A stretch of DNA of 64,000 nucleotides from CAWGMT01 sp963823675. Its GTDB lineage: Bacteria > Planctomycetota > Planctomycetia > Isosphaerales > Isosphaeraceae. The position numbers were made by a program, and so were the translations under genes. Under the pieces are notes generated by a model. The model made no database searches. It saw only the letters and a list, made by a program, of their open reading frames with translations, and was not told the origin of the DNA. The DNA lies in contig CAWGMT010000008.1 of assembly GCA_963823675.1 (NCBI GenBank), positions 1,488,001 through 1,552,000 on the forward strand, written 5' to 3'. Within the stretch, counting starts at the first letter, position 1, and each line of letters begins with the position of its first letter. Of this stretch, positions 1-11,417 are shown piece after piece.

Positions 1-843
1 GACCGTCGCAACGGATTGGTTGGCGTGGCATTTCCTCGGTTTCTTGACGGTCGGAAGATCAGCCAAGGCCCGGACGTGATCCGGCGTGCGGAGCTGGGCA
101 AACTGATCGCCAACCCGAACAACGAGTTGCTGGCCAAGGCTTTTGTCAATCGGCTGTGGGCTCACTTTCTCGGTCGGGGGTTCGTACAGCCAGTCGACGA
201 CTTTGGCCCGCATAATCCTCCCAGCCATCCCGAGTTGCTCGACAAGCTCGGCAGCGAGTTTCAACAGAGTGGTTATGACGTCAAGAAGCTGTGTCGTTGG
301 ATCATGCTGAGCCGGGCCTACCAGCTTACGAGCCTGAAATCGAAGGCCAACGAGCAAGACGAAGCGTTATTCGCGGGCATGCAGCTCAAGCCGCTCTCGC
401 CCGAGCAGCTCTTTGATTCCCTGATCACGGCCACCTCGGCCCATCGGGGAGGTGCCAGCGATCAAGACCAGCGCAGGCGGGACGCCTGGCTGCGCCAGTT
501 CCTATTTGCGTTTGCCAATGATGAAGCCGAGGAATCAACGAGCTTCCAGGGCACCATCCCTCAGGCGCTCATGATGATGAACGGCGAATTGATGCAGCAG
601 GCCGTTTCCTGCAAGCCCGGCAGCTTCTTGGGCCAACTGCTGACCGAGGCCCAGCGGCAATCAAAAGCTCCCGATTCCTATATGGTCGATTCCCTCTACC
701 TGACGGCTCTGAGCCGGCATCCATCAGCCAGGGAGATGGGCCAAGCTCGTCAATTTCTCGAGGCGTTTCCGGACAGCCTCCAGGTTCTCCAGGATCTGTT
801 CTGGGCTCTGCTTAATTCCAACGAGTTCATTCTAAACCACTGA
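1..843 (+). CDS. DUF1553 domain protein, 3' part (5' end outside window)
   Basis: The frame is open at the left edge, so the N-terminal part lies outside the window and about 280 residues remain. They match the C-terminal DUF1553 domain of planctomycete cytochrome-type proteins: the segment NRLWAHFLGRGFVQPVDDF, then NPPSHPELLDKLG, then a SRAYQ motif. Complete members usually carry an N-terminal haem-binding PSCyt1 domain and DUF1549, expected upstream. The family's reaction is unknown; it is thought to be exported. The DUF1501 gene follows after 89 bases on the same strand, which is the usual pairing, so the two are probably one operon. No frame change is visible in this part. Confidence 0.85.
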   Translation, partial: DRRNGLVGVAFPRFLDGRKISQGPDVIRRAELGKLIANPNNELLAKAFVNRLWAHFLGRGFVQPVDDFGPHNPPSHPELLDKLGSEFQQSGYDVKKLCRWIMLSRAYQLTSLKSKANEQDEALFAGMQLKPLSPEQLFDSLITATSAHRGGASDQDQRRRDAWLRQFLFAFANDEAEESTSFQGTIPQALMMMNGELMQQAVSCKPGSFLGQLLTEAQRQSKAPDSYMVDSLYLTALSRHPSAREMGQARQFLEAFPDSLQVLQDLFWALLNSNEFILNH

Positions 844-932
844 CCGGCCGGTCGATCGACTGCGTTGATCCCCACGACACGGCGTCGCCCCCCTTCGATC
901 AAACCCTTTTGGCTGCAAGGAGAATCGATCTC

Positions 933-2219
933 ATGTCTCACACCGAACTCCCTGGAGGCCAGATGACCCGGCGTCACTGGCTGGGGCACCTCGCATCCAC
1001 CGCGCTCGGTCTACCGGCGATCCAGTTCTTCCACTCGCTCGAAGCCAGCGCACAACAAATTCGCAAGACCAACCGGAGCTGCATCGTACTCTGGATGTCG
1101 GGGGGCCCCAGCCATCTCGACATCTGGGACCTCAAGCCCGACAGCGAGAAAAACGGCGGCCCGTTCAAGCCGATCGATACCTCGGTCCCCGGCATCCGCA
1201 TCTCCGAGCACATGCCCAAGATGGCGCGGCAGATGCATCATGTGAGCATCATTCGTTCGCTCGATTCCAAGGAAGGAAACCACGAACGAGGCAAGTACAT
1301 GATGCACACGGGCTATCCCCCGAACCCGACGGTCGTCCACGCGGGCTGGGGTTCTTACTGCGCAATGGAGCTCGGCGAGCGGCTCGAAAACTTTGACCTT
1401 CCCCACTGCATCTCGATCAATTCTCCGGGAGTGGGAGCGGGCTTTCTGGGCATGTCGTACGCGCCGTTCGTCGTCCAGAACCCGAACGCTCCGATCGCGA
1501 ATCTGAAACCGCCGACCGCGTTTGAGCCCTGGAGAATGGAGCGCAGGCTCCGGATGCTGAGCCAGGTCGAGAATCAGTTCGTCGCCCAGCGTCAATCTCA
1601 AGCAGCCGTCGATCACAAGGCAATCTACGCCAAAACGCTGCGGATGATGAACTCGCATTACCAGAATTGCTTCAGCCTTGATGATGAGCCGGCCGCGGTT
1701 CGTGATGCGTATGGGAAGGGCTCGTTCGGCTCCGGATGCCTGATGGCGCGGCGGCTGGTCGAGCAAGGCGTGAGCTACGTCGAAGTCAACCTCGATGGCT
1801 GGGACACTCACACGAACAACTTCGATACCCTCTCGCGGCGGCTGCTGCCCGAGCTGGACAAGGGAATGTCGGCGCTCTTGGCCGACCTGGCCCATCGCCG
1901 CTTGCTTGATACGACGACCATCGTGTGGATGGGTGAGTTTGGCCGCACGCCGCGCATCAACCAGAACGCCGGCCGCGATCACTGGCCCCGCAGTTGGTCG
2001 GTTGTCGTGGGCGGCGGCGGCACGAAGGGCGGTCAGGTCGTGGGTGCGACCGACAAGGATGGAGTTGACATCATCGACCGTCCATTTGGCGTCATGGACC
2101 TGATCGCAACCATGACCAAGACCATGGGCATCAAGCTCGAGACTCAGTACACGACGCCGCGCGGCCGGCCCATCAAGATCGTCGACGGCGGTCAGCCGAT
2201 CAAAGAGCTGTTCGCCTGA
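933..2219 (+). CDS. DUF1501 family protein (sulfatase/alkaline-phosphatase-like fold), exported
   Basis: A 428-residue protein of the DUF1501 family. Start chosen at ATG 933, preceded by AAGGAG at 917-922; an upstream TTG at 909 has no such site. The N-terminus has a twin-arginine-like pattern (TRRHWLGHLASTALG), so export by Tat is likely. Family signatures are WMSGGPSHLDIWDLKP near residue 55, the EGNHERGKYMMHTGY block, GWDTHTNNF and GEFGRTPRINQNAGRDHWP near the end. Members resemble alkaline phosphatase superfamily enzymes and occur next to DUF1549/DUF1553 genes, as here. Substrate unknown. Its last 20 bases overlap the 3' end of the convergent gene on the minus strand. Confidence 0.9.
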   Translation: MSHTELPGGQMTRRHWLGHLASTALGLPAIQFFHSLEASAQQIRKTNRSCIVLWMSGGPSHLDIWDLKPDSEKNGGPFKPIDTSVPGIRISEHMPKMARQMHHVSIIRSLDSKEGNHERGKYMMHTGYPPNPTVVHAGWGSYCAMELGERLENFDLPHCISINSPGVGAGFLGMSYAPFVVQNPNAPIANLKPPTAFEPWRMERRLRMLSQVENQFVAQRQSQAAVDHKAIYAKTLRMMNSHYQNCFSLDDEPAAVRDAYGKGSFGSGCLMARRLVEQGVSYVEVNLDGWDTHTNNFDTLSRRLLPELDKGMSALLADLAHRRLLDTTTIVWMGEFGRTPRINQNAGRDHWPRSWSVVVGGGGTKGGQVVGATDKDGVDIIDRPFGVMDLIATMTKTMGIKLETQYTTPRGRPIKIVDGGQPIKELFA

Positions 2220-5200
2220 GCGGACGTGTCCACCAGGACATGGCCGTCAATCCCAGTCCCCCAAGTGCGACAAGGGGCCCTCCCCAGTAGCCGGTCACGG
2301 TCAGAACCAAAACGAGAGCTGGCGAGCCGATCCAGGCGCGACGGCGCAGAACCGCCGTCGCCAGGTAAATCCCCACAAGGACGAGCAGTATCAGCATCGC
2401 CCGGGTGCGCGCGAGGTGCCAGAATCCTTCGCCACTCTGGCTCTCGATGGTGAGCCAATTTCGAGTCGGCGGCCCGTTCGACTCCAGGAACGACTCCCAC
2501 GAAAGTCGTGCGGTCGCCCGGTGACCGGATGCGATCGGAGGCGTAGAGCTCGGGCGCGCCGATGACGGTGCGCTCCACGCCTTTCGGCGATTGCCCCAGG
2601 TAAGCCTGGGCGGAGGCAAGGTCGTCCTCGAGTCCCGCGCGACGCAGGATATCGAGCCGAGCGCCTCGAGCCGACTCGATGAGTGCCGAATCCCGCTGCG
2701 AGCGGCCGGCGGCCGTGTTGAGTCCGGATGGCTCGCTCCACCGGATGCTCCGTTCGGCGTCCCGGAGCGCCAGTTCCTGATTGATCAAGAGCGATACGAG
2801 CTTCTCGTGATCGCGGCCGGAGCTGCGATCGATTCTGCTGACGAGATCGCCGATCGCTCGGCCCAATCGGTCGGCACGCGCAAGCTCCAGGCGGGATGTC
2901 GCCACGCGCTCGAGGCCACTCAAGTCGCCGTCGATGATCGCGTATGGCGCCACGTGGAGGGCGACCAGCGCGGGCGACTGCCCAATACCCGCTCGGGGGA
3001 GCTCCAGGGAGACAGGCGTACCACTCACCAGAGTCAACACAGCAGGGGTTCTCCAGATCAGGCAAACCCGTGACGGATGGTGGTTTTCGAGAACGATCGA
3101 CCATCGCCGCGCTGAGTCTCGCAGTGTCGTCGCCGGGTTCGAGTCGATGGTCGCGCCCAGCAACGTGCCATTGGCGGGGAGCTCGAAAGAGAGTGTGCGG
3201 CCACTTCCGGAGTAGAGATCATAAGCGGCCCGGCCCGTGGCGGAACCGTCCGCCGAGATCGAGATCAAGAGATCCGCCAGGGCCACACGCGCTTGTTCCT
3301 GAGCCTCCGAGTCAGAACCGTTCCGAGCCAGCTTGACCTGCAACGTCCACTCCTTGCTCATGACGCGAAACGCCGCCAATCGGACTCCGACGTCCGCTAC
3401 AAACTCCCTGGAGCGAAACCTGGCAGCGTAGGGAATGTCTTGCAGGCCCGTCGATTTTTCGATGGAGAGCGGCCTTCCCGTCGCATTGACCACGCCCACA
3501 CAGGCATCGACCGCTCCCCAGCCGAGCGGCGCGAGCTCGGGATGGACCACTGCGCGATCCGCGGGCAAAGGCAGGGCCGACCTCAGCACGAACCGCTCCG
3601 ATCCCCATATCGGGTGCTTGGGCGTTATCGTCCAGAATGAGCTCGGGCCGAGCGGCTCTTTCGTCAATCGGTACTCGCCACCGGTAAAAAGCAACTCCGC
3701 CGCGCCGCTCCAGGCTGCCGGCATTCGCAAGTGAATTGCATCCAGTGATCCACCGCTGACATCGTAACGAAGCACCGCCACCCACTCCGCCGAGTCGGGA
3801 TACAGCGTCAACTGGCTTTCGATCGCGACGCTGACTCTAGGCGCGCTTGATTCCCAAACGATTTCACCGAGCCGCTGCGGATCGTCCACTTGATAGGAAA
3901 AGCGCTGCCTCGGAGGCATCGACCCGACGGCCGGCGAGGACTCCGAAGAGATCGACGTCAAGCCGGCCGCCCCGTGGACCGAGGTCTTCGAGGCCGATGA
4001 GATTGTCAAGAACCCCGTGGCGAACTCGATCCCTTCTCCCCGGATCCAGGGTGTCGCGAGCCGGCGCTCAAGCTGGCTGACCTTGAGTGGATCATCGCTT
4101 ACGGGTATCCAGCCCACGATTCGCACCACCCGCTTCGGGCGGGCCACGCGGCTGTCGAACATCAGCCGGAGTTGCCGATCCAATCCGGCTCTCCAACCGG
4201 TCAAACCCTCGCCGCCGACCTCGACAATCCGAAAGTTCTCGGGCAACAAAACGTCAAGCTGGAGGACATGGCCTGCGAGCTCGGCGAGCTCGGCCTCGAC
4301 AGTCATCGCGACCCGACCCGACTCGATATTGAGCCGGACGGTCGGCTTGACCTGGGTGCGGCTGGCGGTCGGGCCCGTGCGGAGGGTCGCGACACAATCA
4401 CCGACGAATCGGCTCGTGCCGCACACGGTCAGAGGCTCGTCGGAGAGATTTCCCCAGGCTCGTACAAATGACTCGTCGCCGATCGACTCGGTAGGGAATA
4501 AAGGCTCCAGTCGACCTGTCCAGTCTCCGGGCCGCCGAACTCCCAGGATCCCGGAATACCGCTCCCGCCCGACGGGCCGCAGCCGCGGCAGCCGTCGGAA
4601 GGGCGCCGAGCGACCGCCTCTCGCGGCCTGGGCACTTGCGCTCGTCTCTCGATTGATGGCGATTGGCATCCAGCAGTCGATCGAGATCGTGGAGCCGGGC
4701 CGGATGTGGGGGTCGGCGTGCAAGGTCCATTCGTCTCGCGCCCTACTGTCCACCCAAAAACCGTCGACGAGGTCGGATACCCCGGCGGATCGAAGGATCA
4801 AATTCGGGTCATGGCGAATCCGGAACGTCGCCCCGTTCTGGCCTTCTTTAACCTTGAATCGCGCGCGAAGACGGTCGCCGGCGGGGTGGATGTCCCAGAG
4901 TATCAGTCCCTCGACTGTACCGGTCTCCCGTGCGGCGGCCGCCGAGCCGGGTTTCGGCCAGCGGATCTCGATTCGGTCGGCAGGCCCGAGGCGGCCGGCC
5001 AGAGAACGATCGGCGCCGCGCTCGATTCGGCCCCATGCCGCCAGTTGGCCCGGGCCGGCGCCGTCTCGAGGCGGTTCCACGATCACACGGGCGAACGGCA
5101 TGGCATTGATGGGCACTCGAAGGACCTCATGATTCGCCTCGGTCCTGGTGCTCGCCGTTCGACGCAGCCGCAAGACGTGGCGACCTGACGGCGGCAGTTC

Positions 5201-5642
5201 CACGACCGCATCGAGTCCACCCGGTCTGATCGAGATCGCCTGCGGTTTTCCGTCCACGGTCGCCTCAATGTCTCGGGTCGACGCGACCGGAAGCTCCCAG
5301 AAGCCAGGCGATCGCCCCGAGACCATCAACTCGTATTCGCTCTCAACCACGATAATCCGCGCACTTTCACGAGCGATCCGATGCGAGGCCGAGACGGCGC
5401 GAACCAAGGACGGTTCCGGCGTGCGCCGCGATGCATCACGAGACAGCCGATCCAGCCGGTTGAAATCCGACAGCCGAAGGATCACGCTCTTGGGGGGCAT
5501 TTTTTGGGTCGAAAGTCGCACCCTCGTCCGGAAAAAAAGCGAGGATCGCCGTATCGCGATCGGGGGACGGCAACGGCTGAGCCGCCGTGAGCGCGGGCAG
5601 TAAGAGACCGAGGAACAATGCGCCGATGATCGACCGGCTCAT
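2200..5642 (-). CDS. Very large exported, membrane-anchored planctomycete protein B (two frame changes)
   Basis: Not a family I can name. The start is placed at ATG 5642, giving a clear signal peptide (MSRSIIGALFLGLLLPALTA). The frame then changes at the G6 run 5492-5497: DPKNAP continues smoothly into KSVILRLSDFNRLDRL in the next frame. A second change lies at CCC 2496-2498, after which two hydrophobic segments (near LILLVLVGIYLATAVLRR and LVLVLTVTGYWGGPLVALG) end the protein. Total about 1,147 residues, mostly beta-rich extracellular sequence with a C-terminal membrane anchor. The stop lies inside the 3' end of the convergent DUF1501 gene. It probably overlaps the end of gene A upstream. 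Function unknown; related in design to gene A and to the protein at 52411-56136. Confidence 0.65.
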
Positions 5643-8600
5643 GCGGCCTGCCAGCACCTCTCCCGATCCCTGGCCGGTTCTCTGCGTCGGGGGCGATCGT
5701 CTCGATGCGCCACCAGTGAGCTCCAGGATGATCACAGCCAGGACGGCGATCACGACTGCGGCGGCATGGCCGTCGAACCGCGGGGGCAATGCTCCGGAAA
5801 GGAGCACGCCTCCAGCCATCAAGCTTACGGGGAGCCAAGCGCGCCATCGAACCAGCCACTCGCGGACCAGCAGGTAAGCGATCAGGAGGATGCCCGCCAA
5901 GAGCCACGCCGTGACGACACGGATTCGCGTATCGACCATACGGATCGAGGCGGTGTCGGTGGGCCAGTTCGAGCTCGAAAACCGCCAGCTTGACCAACCT
6001 GGGAGCAGCCGGGATCTTTCGGTAATCCCTTCGCCGGCCGTCGAAGTACTCTTGGGCGAAGGCTCTCCGCGCCAGCGGGCTACGGTTTGCAGACGATCCG
6101 TGCGGTCCGAGCCCCAGATCAGCGTTTGCACGACTGCTTCCCTGAAGCGATCTTCTTCCTCGAATTCCCGTGCGTTCTCCTCGGTCGTAATCACCAATGC
6201 TCCATGAGCGGGGACCAGCGCAAGCCCGTTGCGTCTCAAGGTCGCGGAGGAGATGCCACTTCGGTCATGATTCACAACCCGGTTCAGCACGCACGGCGAT
6301 CTCGGCCCTAACCCGGCCAGATCGAGCGACAGACGGTCGACGACGATTGGTCGCGGCCCCGAATCCCAGCGAGTGAACCACTCGCCGAAGCTCATGGTAT
6401 CCGCCGCTGAATTCATGAGCCGCCCGTCCAGCTCCTGGTACAACTCGGATTCTTGACCCGGCTTGCGGCCCCAGTACAACAGGCTCCAGGGTCTCCAGAG
6501 CCCAAGTGCGGCAAAAGGCCAGTGAGGCCGATCCGGCGGATTGTCGGCAAGGAGACTTTCACCCCAGTCCGCCGGTTCCCAGCCAGGTGGCGTGATGATC
6601 TCCCAGATGAACGAAAGACACGGCATTCCCACCTGGGGAAGAGCCGGCCTCAATCGAGAACCTACCTTGTCGATCGCATCCTCGGCATCGTACTCCAGAA
6701 CAATCGTGCTGGTTCGCGGTCCCGGACTCGTGCTCTCAAGTGGGATCGATAGTCCTGATTGCGATTGGCTCGGAACGATATCAAAGCCATCACGGCGCAT
6801 GCGCACGATCGAGACGCCGCCGGGAGGCTTGATTCGCAGTGATCGCGCCTCGCCCGCACAAACGAGGAGCCGCAATCGATTGAGAGATACACCCGCGGCT
6901 CTCACCGTCGTCGTCAGCACGGCTTCCTGGATGATCCCTTCCAGGGGGAACGGCGTGAGCAATTGGGTCGCGAGGTCGAGCCGGCTCGTCGGTTCGGTGT
7001 ACATAAACCAGTGCACGTTCGAGCTTCTCGTCAGCGCCAGCTCGTTGTGATTTTGAAAGACTTCTTCCGCATCGGCCTTCGTACTTGGCGAAGCGATCAC
7101 CGACGGATCGAGGCGGCGCAGTCCTGCCGATTCCACGCGCGAGCCCACCGACGGCGGTACTTCAATTCCGATGACACCGCGCGACCAGTAACGACCCGGC
7201 ACGCAAAGAAGAGGAATGGGGCCCTGAACCGTCCAGGGTAGCTCTGCGTGAAACAAAATCGTCTTGCCAGTTCCAGGACGGATCTTGACCACGACATCTC
7301 GAGCGGATCCTCCTGCGGGAAATCCCAGCCGAGCGACAGCGGCTCGATCGAGCGGTCGGGTTTCGAGCAGAGGACCGCCGGTCCCGGCTTGAAACCGCCA
7401 CGACTTCAGGGGATTGTCAGGCTCGTTGACCCAAACAGGCACGGCGTCAAGCGCGTCGGCGCCGGCATTGACAACGATTCGACCATCCACCAGGAGCACG
7501 CGCTGGCTCGGGTCGATGCGGGCGGTCGTCGTGATTGACGCCCTGGGTTCCTGGTCGATGCGCTCGCGATCGATCTGCGCGCTTCCCTGGTCGGAGATCC
7601 AGCGCCAGGCCAGGGCCTCGCGCAGCTCGCCTGTAGAGGCTGGGAGTATCGTCGGGCCAACAGCCTCCTTGGGATCGATCCAGGCCAATCCGCGGGCTCG
7701 ACTCGGCCGGATTATCGTGTCGCTGTCAACCCACGCGAGCCATACGTCATCGGCGATGCGCGTTTCCACGGGACGGGCTCGAGGGAGTTCCAGCGGGCCC
7801 CGACCGCCCGGAATCGTCGAGTTGGCACCGAGCTCCAAGGTGAGCTCTTGGCGAGCAATCGCCGCCGAGGGCATTGCCACCCGGATCCGCGTAACACCCG
7901 AGGGCAGCACCAACGAATGCCACGTTGTGGGATCGGAAAACTCACGGAATCGGACCTGGTCAGGAACCCAGCCCGGGCTGAGGTCGATTTGCAGCTCCGG
8001 GAGCAGCCCTTGCTGAACTTTCCAGCTCAACTGGCACTCCAGACGAGTCGGCAAGTCGCCGATAAAGAGCTGGCCCCGCACCTCGCACGACGAATCCGTG
8101 CGGGGCTGCGCGAAGACGAGCTCCGCCGCCGGTCCGGGGGAATGCGATTCGAAAACGAGAAGTCGGTCAGGGCCGGGGGTCGCACCGGAGGGAAAGACAC
8201 GGCGCCCCGATTTCTCGCGCCATTCCTTGACGGCAACGTCGTCATCGAGCAGGACCGTGGTCGTGCCGCCCGTCCAGACCGCGCTTAAGGGTCGCGCCCC
8301 CGGGATCGTCCAGCTTCCCTCCATGGGTACGTCTACGTGAGCCAGGATCCTGAGTTCGGTCGGCGAATTTCGCTCACCCTCGAGTGCAACCTCAAGGCGG
8401 TTGGCCGGCCCTTGCCGTTGCAGGCGATATCCCTTGACTTTCGGGCCGCTGACATCGATGAGATCCAGCCCTGGGTCGAGCTCGATTGTCAATTGCCGTG
8501 AATTTCTCGGATCAAGCGCGATCTGCCAGACCGTCGTCCAGTTGGCCACCCCGCGCACCCGTTCTTTCCGCCCCCGAAGATCGACTTCCGTCGCACTGGT

Positions 8601-9374
8601 GAGCCACGGAATCGGCCCGACCGAGGATTGGCCCGATCCCTCGGGATCATAGATATGCAGATCGATCCCGCCGGGCTGAGCGTCGATCTCCCACAGATTC
8701 CGCGCTGGATCCTGCGCTGCCAGCGGTCCGCGCCGTATGCCCCGGCGGCTCGACGGCTCCCAGTCCTTGGGGATCTCGAGCGAAAGAACACTCGTCTCGC
8801 CACCCGGCAGGCGCAGGACAAACCCTCGGCCCCGGGAATACCTGCGGGCCTGCAACTCCCACTCGAGTTGGATCGTTTGATTCGAGCTGTGATCGATCCA
8901 GACCGTCGGTTTCCCATCGGATCGCGCACCGACGACATTCGCGGTCAGAGACGCGGGGACGATCGCAGGGGTCCACGGCTCCAGGACGTACTCCCCAGGA
9001 CCGGCCCGGGACGGCTCGAGGATCAGCTCGCTTCGTCCCGTCAAGATCCCCGAGCTGACGCAGGCATGATGCCGCGCGCGAATCAACCGGGCCGACCGAT
9101 CAACCTTCTGGAGCGAAATCCCCTTGAACGCGGCCGCGACTTTGGCGTTGAATTCGGCCGGCGTCATGACTCGCAGCTCGGTGCCGGCCGGAAAAAAGAG
9201 TGAGACATCCTGTGCCGGCACCCGCACGCGAATGACCTCGGGCTCGGATGCACCCGTCAGCGAGACCAGGATCGCCGCTGCGAGGGCGACATGGCCCGTA
9301 AGTATCAACGCACTCGGGCGGTTCGGCCCTTTGAGCACCGAGAGCTTTCGGGAATTGCGCCGATAAAGGATCAT
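5639..9374 (-). CDS. Very large exported, membrane-anchored planctomycete protein A
   Basis: About 1,245 residues on the minus strand, starting at ATG 9374; no strong ribosome site is seen. Residues about 20-45 form a signal-like hydrophobic stretch, followed by a long beta-rich region and, close to the end, three or so membrane segments (for example VTAWLLAGILLIAYLLV and AAAVVIAVLAVIILEL). In the sequence as given the frame runs on into the start of gene B. A one-base change in a C-run just upstream (near 5690) would end this gene at a TGA overlapping gene B's ATG (ATGA at 5639-5642), a normal coupled arrangement; that is inference. Function unknown. Gene B and the gene at 52411-56136 have the same build. 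Confidence 0.65.
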
Positions 9375-9507
9375 GAGAGATATCGTACCACAGCATCCGG
9401 TCTCGCGAGGAACTCAGAAAACCTGGCAGCGGGCACCTGAATGCGTTATTTTACACAGATGTTCACTGAACGGCCCGCACCGACGGGCTCGCGAGAGGAG
9501 CGGTCGC

Positions 9508-10321
9508 ATTAGCCAGCACTCCGAGATCGAATGGACCGACGCGACCTGGAACCCCATTCGGGGGCTGCACGAAGATTACTCCCGGTTGCGACCATTGCTA
9601 CGCGGAGACATTCGCCGAGCGGTTTCGTGGAGTCAAGGGGCACCCCTACGAGCAGGGTTTTGATCTTCGCCTCGTTCCGGAGAAGCTGGCCGAGCCGCTC
9701 CGGTGGAAGACGTCCAAGATGGTGTTCGTCAACAGCATGAGCGACCTGTTTCACAAGGACGTTCCCGACGATTATGTGACCGCTGTCTGCTGGGTGATGG
9801 AGCGAGCCAACTGGCACACCTATCAAGTGCTCACCAAACGCTCGTCCCGGATGCGCAACATGCTCGAGAGCTCCAGCCGATTCGCCGCGAAACTTCCGCA
9901 CGTCTGGTGGGGGGTCAGCGTCGAGGACAAAGCCCACGGGTCAGTCAGGATCGACCAACTTCGCCAGGCTCCGGCCGCGGTCCGTTTCCTGTCGATCGAG
10001 CCCCTCCTCGAAGATCTCGGCCAGATCAATCTGGAAGGGATTCATTGGGTCATCGTCGGGGGCGAGAGCGGGCCGGGAGCACGGCCCATGAAAAAGGAAT
10101 GGGTTCTCTCCATCCGCGATCAATGCGACCAGGCCCAGGTTCCGTTCTTCTTCAAGCAATGGGGCGGCGTCCGCAAGAGCCAGGCTGGCCGGCAGCTCGA
10201 CGGCAAGTTCTACGATGGTATCCCGGCAAGGACCGAGTTCCCGGTCCTTGATGACCAGTCGCGTCTGGCTGCCATCGGCCAGATCCAGGAGCTGTGCCGG
10301 ACCGGGATAAAGGTGCCGTAA
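9508..10321 (+). CDS. DUF5131 family protein (radical-SAM-like Cys motif), frame change near start
   Basis: A DUF5131 (phage Gp37-like) protein of about 270 residues. SEIEWTDATWNPIRG leads into CTKITPGCDHCYAETFAERF in the next frame; the break is the G5 run at 9560-9564, where four G would restore one frame. The CxxxxxxCxxC cluster resembles a radical-SAM-type iron-sulfur site. Later blocks are FVNSMSDLFHKDVPDDY, WWGVSVED and GGESGPGARPM. The only plausible start in frame is ATT at 9508, seven bases after AGGAG (9496-9500); no ATG or GTG is well placed. The family is common in phages and accessory DNA; its reaction is unknown. The next gene is convergent, ending 6 bases away. Confidence 0.8.
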
Positions 10322-10327
10322 CCGCGT

Positions 10328-11104
10328 CTATTCGCCAAGCAGTTGAAAGGGCGGTTTCACGTGGGCGGCCGAATTGCGCTGAGACGAAGTTGAGAGCTTC
10401 ATGAAATCGCGCGATTCCCCGTCCAGCTCGTGATCCCAGAGCGGATCCAGAATCTGCGCGCCTGCGGTGATCAAATGCGCATCACTCGGGGGAGATAGCG
10501 CCCTCTTCGCATGAGAGTGCGTGCCGTGCTCGGCAAGGCCTCTCAAGTAGACGATCACTCCGCGGACGAGGTCCTCGTCGAGCGGGCGATAGTCAACGAA
10601 CACCGTCTCAGGATGGCGTTGGCCGTTGGACCTTGCCGATTTGCTCTCGCACTCTGGACAAACCAGAGGGTTTCTCGTGATGTCCCCGTCGAGCATCGGA
10701 TTGTCGCAATTCGTGCATGTCATCGCCCCGATCTCGATCGGAACGGGCAGGTATCGCGACCTCTCGCTCGCCAGAATTCGGGCGACTCGCTCGCAAGCCC
10801 GGAAAAGCAGCGGCGACCGGGCGATCACGGCAAGCGATTGTAAATCGACCCTCACCCCCAGTTCGCAGGCCTTGAAAAGCAACGGCGCAGAGGTCACCTC
10901 GGTCGCTTTCTCGTAAACCCAGCGCAACCAGGAACTACGGTTGAGCTGACGCGGCACGTAGAGGTGGACGAAACACCGGGGGCAGAAGTAACACCGGTAA
11001 GTAGCGGGCTCGTCGAAATCGACCTGCCCGCATTCATACACACGGCAGAGCCCATCCCACTGGTGGCCGCATTCAAGACATGACCCGCGAAAGCTGAAGG
11101 ACAT
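10328..11104 (-). CDS. Hypothetical zinc-ribbon protein
   Basis: A 258-residue protein I do not recognise. Cysteine pairs suggest several zinc ribbons: CLECGHQWDGLC near residue 9, CYFCPRCF near 38, then CTNCDNPM near 129 paired with CPECES near 150. The middle contains two similar stretches, SAPLLFKACELGVRVDLQ and RSPLLFRACERVARILAS, an internal repeat of about 20 residues. No signal peptide or membrane segment is visible, so it is probably cytoplasmic. ATG 11104 is preceded by a GAGGCGA sequence. It ends six bases from the convergent DUF5131 gene. DNA or protein binding is possible but unproven. Confidence 0.7.
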   Translation of the reverse strand: MSFSFRGSCLECGHQWDGLCRVYECGQVDFDEPATYRCYFCPRCFVHLYVPRQLNRSSWLRWVYEKATEVTSAPLLFKACELGVRVDLQSLAVIARSPLLFRACERVARILASERSRYLPVPIEIGAMTCTNCDNPMLDGDITRNPLVCPECESKSARSNGQRHPETVFVDYRPLDEDLVRGVIVYLRGLAEHGTHSHAKRALSPPSDAHLITAGAQILDPLWDHELDGESRDFMKLSTSSQRNSAAHVKPPFQLLGE

Positions 11105-11417
11105 CTAAATCGCCTCGGGATCGCCTCATTGGGCACTCGTGCTGCGGATCTCGTGATTCGAGTCCAAAGGTTCAACCCGGCATCCACACGGGTTTCTCAG
11201 TTCCAGCTTCGAGTTTTTCCGCTTGAAACGCCAGGGTATACCGCCGAATTTTGCCGCCAGGGCACCTTTGACGTGCCTCGACTCTCAAACGCGTACGTCG
11301 GATAACCCCGGAGTGCCGGCAACGCTAAGCGGGCCTCACGACAGTCCGCTTGTGAAACAGACTCCCGGAATCGCCGATGATCGAGGTGTTGTCGGCAATG
11401 CGAAGCCGGCCGGCTAA
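11105..11417. other. Intergenic stretch, no feature seen
   Basis: About 310 bases between two minus-strand genes. A short open frame on the plus strand (11223-11417) has no ribosome site and no recognisable composition. I see no repeat or RNA gene; it presumably holds the promoter of the zinc-ribbon gene. Confidence 0.4.

Noticed and set aside
1011..1982. 323-codon minus-strand frame
   Set aside because: Antisense to the DUF1501 gene, which is clearly the coding strand.
4017..5132. 371-codon plus-strand frame
   Set aside because: Antisense to protein B, Ser/Arg-rich, with no family signal.
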